This document shows, one piece after another, positions 62,088 to 64,000 of a stretch of DNA of 64,000 nt (the stretch's first letter is position 1; every line of letters begins with the position of its first letter). The DNA comes from NZQO01 sp964639255 (lineage in GTDB: Bacteria > Bacteroidota > Bacteroidia > Flavobacteriales > Flavobacteriaceae): assembly GCA_964639255.1 (NCBI GenBank), contig CAZXDP010000004.1, positions 31,919-95,918 of the forward strand. The letters run 5' to 3'. Position numbers and translations under genes: made by a program. The notes below the pieces were generated by a model. It did not search any database. It was not told where the DNA came from and worked only from the letters and a program-made list of their open reading frames with translations.

Positions 62088-64000
62088 ATGAATTATAGAA
62101 TTTTATATTTAAATTGTGTATGGCTGTTGCTCTTGGCCTTGTCTTCCTGTGCGACGAGGGGCATCATGGTAAAAAAACCTGCAGCCCCAAATCCAGCTCC
62201 GGTTCCCTCAAACATCGCCCATCGTTTTTTTTTGCTGGGAAATGCTTCCGAAACAGATAATGTGCTTCCGGCCTTTGCTCGTTTCGCTAAAAAGCATAGG
62301 GCCACCAAAAATTCGGTGGTGTTTTTAGGCGATAATGTTGCAGGTACTTCTAAAGAGGCCATAAAAATACAGTTGGATAGATACATTTCGGCTGTTAAAA
62401 CAGCCAATCTCACCCCATATATGTTACCGGGCAATTACGACTGGGATTTTGGAGGCACCGATGGCCTTGAGATAATTGAAGATTACTTAGAAGACTATTT
62501 GGAGAAAGACGATGTACTTACCCCAAATAACGGTTGTCCGCTAGAAAGCATATCCATTGGCGATTCTATTCAATTGGTGGCTATCGACACACAATGGTAT
62601 ATTGAAAATTGGGACCGCAATCCCAAGATGAACGATAAATGCGAGATAAAAACCCGTGAGAAACTTCTTTTGGAAATCCAGGGGGAGCTCAAGAAAAATG
62701 CGAACAAGACCATTTTGGTTGCGATGCACCACCCCATGCTTACCAACGGGTACCACGGCGGTCGTTTTGCCTTCCGGGATCATATCTTTCCCTTGCAAGG
62801 CAATATTCCGCTGCCGCTTTTAGGTAGCTTGGTAGCGCAAATTCGTTCGCAGGGTGCCGTTTCCGTTCAGGATCGATACAACGCTCGCTATAATGAGTTG
62901 ATGGAGCAGTTGCGCGAAAAATTTGATGTAGCAGATAAAAGAATTATCATGCTCTCTGGGCACGAACAAAACTTGCAGTACATTGAGAAGGACGATTTGA
63001 AACAACTTATTTCTGGTGCCGCTTCGCAAACCAAGCCGGTGAGCATTAGCGATAATGGATTGTTCTCCTACGGCGGGAAAGGCTTCGCTACCCTCGATAT
63101 CGATACCGCAGGTGCTGTTTATGCCACTTTCTACGCAGTGAATAACGAAGATGTTTCTCAGCTTTTTGCTACGACGGTATATCCGCCACGACCCACTTTA
63201 AACTTAGATACATTACCTACCACCTTTCCACAAACCTATACAGCTTCGGTGTACGATATCGATAAGGTAAAGCGAAGCGATTTCTTTACCTCGGTATGGG
63301 GCAAGCACTATCGCCACGTTTACGGTATCCCTGTGGAAGCCCCAACGGCCGTGTTGGATACACTGTATGGCGGACTTACTGTAGTGAGGCCAGGGGGCGG
63401 ACATCAAACCAAATCTTTACGGTTAGTTACTAAGGATGGAAAGGAATACAATATGAGGGCCCTGAAAAAAAGTGCAGTGCAATTTCTCAACAAAAACTCA
63501 CCCAACAATCTTGACGGAGAAAAATATTATGGCAATACCTTGCCCGCCGATTTGGTTACAGACTTTTATACCGCGGCACATCCGTATGGTGCTTTTGCCA
63601 TTCCCACGCTCGCAAAAGCCGCCCAGGTGTTTTATACCACACCGCAATTGTTCTACGTCCCACAGCAAAGGTCATTGGGAAAATACAATGCGGAATATGG
63701 CAATCAACTGTACATGATCGTGGAGCGACCCGCCGAAGAGTATGAGAACCGAAAAAGCTTCGGTTATCCAGATAACGTGGAAAGTACCGATGATCTGCTT
63801 CAAAAGCTTCGCGAAGACGAAGATCAGGTACTGGACGAACACGCGTACGTACGCGCTCGAATATTTGATATGCTCATAGGCGACTGGGACAGGCACAGCG
63901 ATCAATGGCGGTGGGCCGAATTTGAAAATGAAGATGGGGATTTGGTGTTTGTACCCATTCCTCGTGATAGAGATCAGGTATTTGCCAATTTTGACGGTGC
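62088..64000 (+). CDS. Tripartite lipoprotein, copy 3, cut by the window end
   Basis: Open from ATG 62088 to the end of the window (637 codons and two bases). Lipoprotein signal MNYRILYLNCVWLLLLALSSCATRG with Cys at 21. Phosphoesterase site partly lost: GN in place of the first GD, GDN kept, GNYDW (Asn116, Tyr117, Asp118) instead of GNHDW, HHP kept, and GHEQ (His292, Gln294) instead of GHxH. The kinase-like motif is the intact type: MRALKKSAVQF, GDWDRHSDQWRW (Asp601, Arg602, His603) and PIPRDRDQVFANFDG. The barrel is expected beyond 64000. Gap to copy 2 is 13 bp. Confidence 0.85.
   Translation, partial: MNYRILYLNCVWLLLLALSSCATRGIMVKKPAAPNPAPVPSNIAHRFFLLGNASETDNVLPAFARFAKKHRATKNSVVFLGDNVAGTSKEAIKIQLDRYISAVKTANLTPYMLPGNYDWDFGGTDGLEIIEDYLEDYLEKDDVLTPNNGCPLESISIGDSIQLVAIDTQWYIENWDRNPKMNDKCEIKTREKLLLEIQGELKKNANKTILVAMHHPMLTNGYHGGRFAFRDHIFPLQGNIPLPLLGSLVAQIRSQGAVSVQDRYNARYNELMEQLREKFDVADKRIIMLSGHEQNLQYIEKDDLKQLISGAASQTKPVSISDNGLFSYGGKGFATLDIDTAGAVYATFYAVNNEDVSQLFATTVYPPRPTLNLDTLPTTFPQTYTASVYDIDKVKRSDFFTSVWGKHYRHVYGIPVEAPTAVLDTLYGGLTVVRPGGGHQTKSLRLVTKDGKEYNMRALKKSAVQFLNKNSPNNLDGEKYYGNTLPADLVTDFYTAAHPYGAFAIPTLAKAAQVFYTTPQLFYVPQQRSLGKYNAEYGNQLYMIVERPAEEYENRKSFGYPDNVESTDDLLQKLREDEDQVLDEHAYVRARIFDMLIGDWDRHSDQWRWAEFENEDGDLVFVPIPRDRDQVFANFDG

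Noticed and set aside
1..64000. tRNA, rRNA, CRISPR, insertion sequence or prophage
   Set aside because: I looked in the gaps and saw no cloverleaf, direct-repeat array, transposase or phage structural gene.

Overview
The window looks like a chromosomal segment of a marine-type Flavobacteriaceae (Bacteroidota) bacterium. Evidence: -7 promoter boxes of the TAnnTTTG type, A-rich start regions without strong Shine-Dalgarno sequences, a Por/T9SS-type C-terminal sorting domain, fused E1 alpha/beta 2-oxoacid dehydrogenase, LytTR and NarL regulators, QEGLA, GAF and HD-PycTM proteins, and outer-membrane lipoproteins. No rRNA, tRNA, CRISPR array, insertion sequence or prophage was seen. Gene order is dense, and four convergent gene pairs share a 4-bp stop-codon overlap.

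Layout. 1-2366: 3' end of an M16 peptidase, a bidirectional terminator and a YetF-like membrane protein. 2494-6034: an Nramp-fold transporter lacking the usual metal ligands, followed by a tightly coupled 5-oxoprolinase set (pxpA, pxpB, pxpC). 6036-9306: an unknown gene, then a four-gene operon (small acidic protein, multi-pass membrane protein, histidine kinase, NarL-type regulator) preceded by four operator-like elements spaced exactly 23 bp apart. 9303-19600: rluA-like, panB, an NTF2-like secreted protein, sdaA, a dnaE/dinB mutasome pair with a palindrome over its promoter, nadC, a BrkB-family protein and a DUF2147 protein. 19695-24765: priA, an orphan LytTR regulator, the rpsF-rpsR-rplI operon and a small flavobacterial protein.

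24773-28580 is a three-gene operon (aspartoacylase-like hydrolase, ATP-grasp ligase, QEGLA/DUF1704 metallopeptidase-like protein). 28721-30569 is asnB behind a complete transcription attenuator: a 16-residue leader peptide with seven consecutive asparagine codons, an antiterminator and an intrinsic terminator. 30696-31869 holds two paralogous secreted proteins of identical length. 31975-42333 holds the fused E1 dehydrogenase and a probable uvrA-LOG-nuclease-pseudo-M1/barrel transcription unit. 42428-50894 holds a membrane protein, ggt, ACP phosphodiesterase, a phosphoglucosamine mutase, an LpxL-like acyltransferase, a rhomboid protease, a SIMPL protein and a TlpA-like thioredoxin. 51027-54601 holds a GAF protein convergent with an HD-PycTM (Pycsar-effector-like) protein.

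The most unusual region is 54657-64000: three tandem, very large lipoprotein paralogues (the third runs off the window), each combining a calcineurin-like phosphoesterase domain, a central domain with kinase-like GDWDRH...PRDRD motifs and, in the two complete copies, a C-terminal BamA/Omp85-like barrel. Copies 1 and 3 have damaged phosphatase sites but intact kinase-like motifs; copy 2 is the reverse. This suggests a divided kinase/phosphatase system on the outer membrane, and it is my leading candidate for an undescribed system, together with the Asn leader attenuator.
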